Position numbers and translations under genes: made by a program | Shown here: in pieces, positions 60,630 through 64,000 of the stretch | How the letters are laid out: every line of letters starts with the position of its first letter | How positions within the stretch are numbered: position 1 is the stretch's first letter | Notes under the pieces: model-generated | Seen by the model: only the letters and a program-made list of their open reading frames with translations | Databases searched by the model: none | Told to the model about the DNA's origin: nothing | Assembly: GCA_026261815.1 (NCBI GenBank) | Contig: JAMPIT010000484.1 | Span: 12,684,501-12,748,500, forward strand | Length of the DNA stretch: 64,000 nt | Source: Monarcha castaneiventris obscurior | Lineage: Eukaryota; Chordata; Aves; Passeriformes; Monarchidae | Reading direction: 5' to 3'

Positions 60630-63600
60630 GTAATGGCAGCAATTCCTGCTGCTCCCACACAGCTGCAGCTCCCTCCAGGCTTCCTGGGAGCAGGGGTGGA
60701 CATGGACACCCCTCACTGTAATGTGCCAAACAGGCTTAGGCACCTCGTGGCCACAAGGTCACTCAGCTTAAAACTCACAGCCCTCACCTTGAAAAAACCA
60801 CTTCTCTGTCCTGATAATTAATGTATTTCACTTAGCAGTAGGAAAACTATTGCACCTGTAGCATATAAAAATTGTTTGCTAAAGTACGACATTTTCTTTT
60901 TAAATTTGGTGAAGAGAATATTCTGTAATGCTTTCTATTAATGTTGGTTGGTTTCTTTGGAAATGTTATTTTTGGTATAGTTGGTCAGGTAGGACTGCCT
61001 AAATTTCCTCCTGTAAAGTGAACTTTGACCTTACCTAAACAAAAGAGTTAGTGAACAACTGGAAATTTCCAAGTTATTTTCAAAAGCTGCTGCTGAAAAT
61101 TAATAAATGGCAAACAAATTTTAAATGCAGTTTCTATGTTACAGATTAGGTGTGTGATATTGAACATACTTAGAGACTAATGAAACTTTAGTTTATAAAG
61201 CATTTGTGCCTTCAGACCTAGAGATGGCAAAATATTGGGGTGCTCAACTCCTGATTGCAGTCACAGCTGGGAGCTGCAGCACTGCTCTGGGTCTGGCCTA
61301 GAATGCCACTGTTTCCTCTTTAAAACATTTTATGTAAGGCAGCATGTAAAAGATCTAAAGAAAATTATTTAACAAGCTTAATTTGTTTGAGAGGAACTTT
61401 AAAAGTAACTTGAATGTGTTAGAAATGTTCCTTAATCAAAACTTCCTAAATTAGAGTTTTACTGAAGTTACCTGTTAAGGAGGAAAGAAATGAAACTTTA
61501 GAATCTTATGAGAAACAAGAACACCATTGTTCTGTAATGGTAATTACCTAGAAAATGGATATTACAGGGTTTTCTGACATTGGTTTTCTTGTCTTTGGTT
61601 CCTGTGATGTTGCAAGTGCAGATTTCTGCACAGGGTTGGAGGACCAGCCAAACGTCTGCACCCCCAGCCCGGCTCGGTGCAGGTGTGGTCTGGGTGGCCT
61701 GAGCAGAGCTCCTGTGTCCCCTGGGCTGTGTGAATCTCCTGCAGAATCTGCCTCCAGGAGAAACTGGCCCGACTCTGGAAGGGCCACATCAATTCCAGTT
61801 GTGAGGAATGTGGAAAGGGATTTAATTCTTGGCTAAACTGCTGCTGAGCGCGGTGCTTCCCTCCCCACAGCCTTAGGCAGCTGCTGGCCTCATTTAGGTA
61901 CCTGTGCTATTGTCCTGCAGTGAGGGCCTCTGGGACTGCACAATGCAGTGTCCAGAACAATGCTGTATTTAATAAAATTGTTCCAGACTAACCAAAACAG
62001 CTATCCTTTCATGTATGCAGTAGCAGCTTCTTGAGATGAGAGCTATATTAATGTGTTTCAGGGTAAATTTTGTCAAAAATAGGAGGGAAAATAATGGCTT
62101 TGTTGCAAGCACTTCTGTTTTGCTCTGTTCATACTGACCATAAGAATATATTTTAATTAGCAGATTAAATAGTGATGTTATTTATACCATCCCCTCTAAC
62201 TATGTGCTTGAAGGAGCTGTGATGAGAAATCATCTTCTATGTTGTCCAAATCCTGCTCATGATTGTCCCTCAAAACTGCCTTCATACCTGGCTGTAAATT
62301 GTCTTCTTATCTGATTTTCTCAATAGCTATAGAGCAGGGACAAGAAAGACTGACCTTGTGCTCAGGTATTCCACTTGGAATTATTTTAAAAGCATTCTGG
62401 AAAGTATGTATAGCTATTTCACTTATAGCTGTCACTGTGTCTTGAGAACAGTATAGATTTCTTTTCATCATGTGATCTCCTGTAAAAAAGAAAAAAAAAG
62501 TTGATTTTTCTTACTGGGTGAACTTTTATGTAGCTTCATTGTTATTTCAGTCAAAACCCATGTTTCTCCTTGCATTGCTGCTAGATGTTCTGTGTCTGTA
62601 AAATGCAGAAAACTACTGTCATCACCACAACATGCAGAACAAACAACTTCTTCCCAAAGTCAACAGAACATCCATCTAAAAAGACCACTCCAAAAGCATC
62701 AGTAAAAGGAATTAGAAAATTCTGAGATTCCTTTATGGCACTTCAAACAAACCTTCTTAGATACTCTTCTAAATGGAAGATATGTGTAAGAGGAAAAAAA
62801 AAGCTTATTGTGTATAATTTTCCTTACCTCTGTACATGTAACTTCCACTTTACATTAATGAATTTTCAGCATGAGGAGAAACATTTCTGTCTGGGATTTG
62901 TGTAGGTTTTTTTCTTAGCAACTTTTCATGTTTTGCATATTTTATTGATTATAGAAGTATTCGATTTTTTTTTTTATGTATACTTAACTTTATTCCAATT
63001 TTCCACTTATTTTCAATACTTTTTTTCATAAGGATTCCAAGTGAAAAATATTTGGAGTCTTTCTGGTTTTCTTTCTGGGCATTTTTTTTTTTATTATTGA
63101 CTATTTGTAGTCATTCTGTTTCTGTCGTGTAGGGCAGGGTAGATCAGCTGCTAATAAAATGCTGTTTGCTTCATCTCTGCCGGAGTCTGTCTGTGTAGCT
63201 GCAGGATACCTAATGCTAGTGGGTATTTTATACCTAATGCAGATACTCTTATTTGTTAATCCACCTGGGAAGCCAGTTTATTTCATAGCTGCACTTTCAG
63301 TCTCCATCAAGCCTAACTAATGATTATGATGGTTTGCCTGGTCTTATTTACAGCTGTGCTGTTTGGCTTAAAGCAGAAAATAGGATCAGAAAAAGAACTC
63401 CAGCTGATGCTGAAGAAAGAAATTGAAGTCTGGCTGGCTTCCTCTGCAACTTCAGTTTTCATCAGTGTGTCTTGAATTTAAGTAGGGAGTCCAAATTACT
63501 TTTATCTATCTTAGGACACCAGAAATTTCTAAAAATCCTCAAGAAGAAAATCGTTTTTAACATCAGTTCTGAATGCCAGGGCTTTGATCAGTAGTGGCCT

Positions 63601-64000
63601 TTGCCCAGTACATGGAGGTGTTTGCAGCTCTAATTAAGGGTTGTTAATTTCATTAATTAACATCAGTAACACATAGACCCTTCAAGTAGCAGTCTTATAA
63701 TAGCCAGGGAAATCTGTTGCCACCAGAGAAATACGGTAAACAAAATGAGGGGTTGTGGATGGATTTTTCCCCAGCTCCTTTAATTTTTGGAATTACATGA
63801 AAATTCTAATCATCCCACAGGGCCATAATTTTTAAACAGTGTGTGAGACATGTTTTTTAAGGAAGCCAGAAACTAAGAAAATATTTTTAAAAGACTGGAG
63901 ATGTGGAAGTGCAGTTTTGACATTCCTACAATTCCTTCATGGGATTCTATCACAACGGATTTTTTTTTTCCTTCTTGACAAGTACGAAGCAAAGATAGCA
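60630..64000 (+). other. ARHGEF3: ARHGEF3 intron, 5' part
   Basis: The stretch begins at donor GTAATG and continues past the right edge. No sequence resembling the next expected ARHGEF3 segment (SISFRSES-like) is present, so the next exon lies outside. It contains poly-T runs near 62965, 63085 and 63961, and otherwise AT-rich unique DNA with no recognisable element. Confidence 0.85.

Overview
The window is vertebrate nuclear DNA, almost certainly from a bird. It consists mostly of long AT-rich introns with tiny exons bounded by GT...AG. Interspersed repeats are sparse, and all those I recognise are CR1 LINE fragments, the dominant avian retroposon. I cannot place the species more closely.

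The whole window lies inside one gene on the + strand, ARHGEF3 (XPLN), a DH-PH guanine-nucleotide exchange factor for RhoA/RhoB. Only its variable N-terminal part is here. An internal exon at 215-281 and a second at 22177-22239 belong to a longer isoform whose start lies to the left. A CpG island at about 49.6-50.3 kb carries an alternative promoter and first coding exon (50208-50303, starting MVAKDYP, in a strong Kozak context). Both routes enter the shared exon 60522-60629 in phase 0. The DH and PH exons lie beyond the right end. The introns are 21.9 kb (282-22176) and 38.3 kb (22240-60521); from the alternative first exon the intron is 10.2 kb.

The most interesting item is about 1.1 kb downstream of the alternative first exon. 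Two closely spaced, well-formed exons (51432-51562 and 51662-51728) with a 99-bp GT-AG intron join in phase into a lysine-rich 65-residue reading frame ending in TAG, followed by an ATTAAA signal. I do not recognise the protein. It could be the end of an undescribed small gene nested in ARHGEF3. It could also be an alternative 3' end giving a short, DH-less ARHGEF3 product, because its 5' phase matches exon 1.

The rest is intron: four CR1 fragments, a few tandem duplications, a 17-bp-arm hairpin, G-rich and purine-rich tracts, and several juxtaposed acceptor-donor sites (AG|GTRAGT) that look like recursive-splicing points. No RNA genes, CRISPR arrays, viral elements or genes other than those above could be supported.
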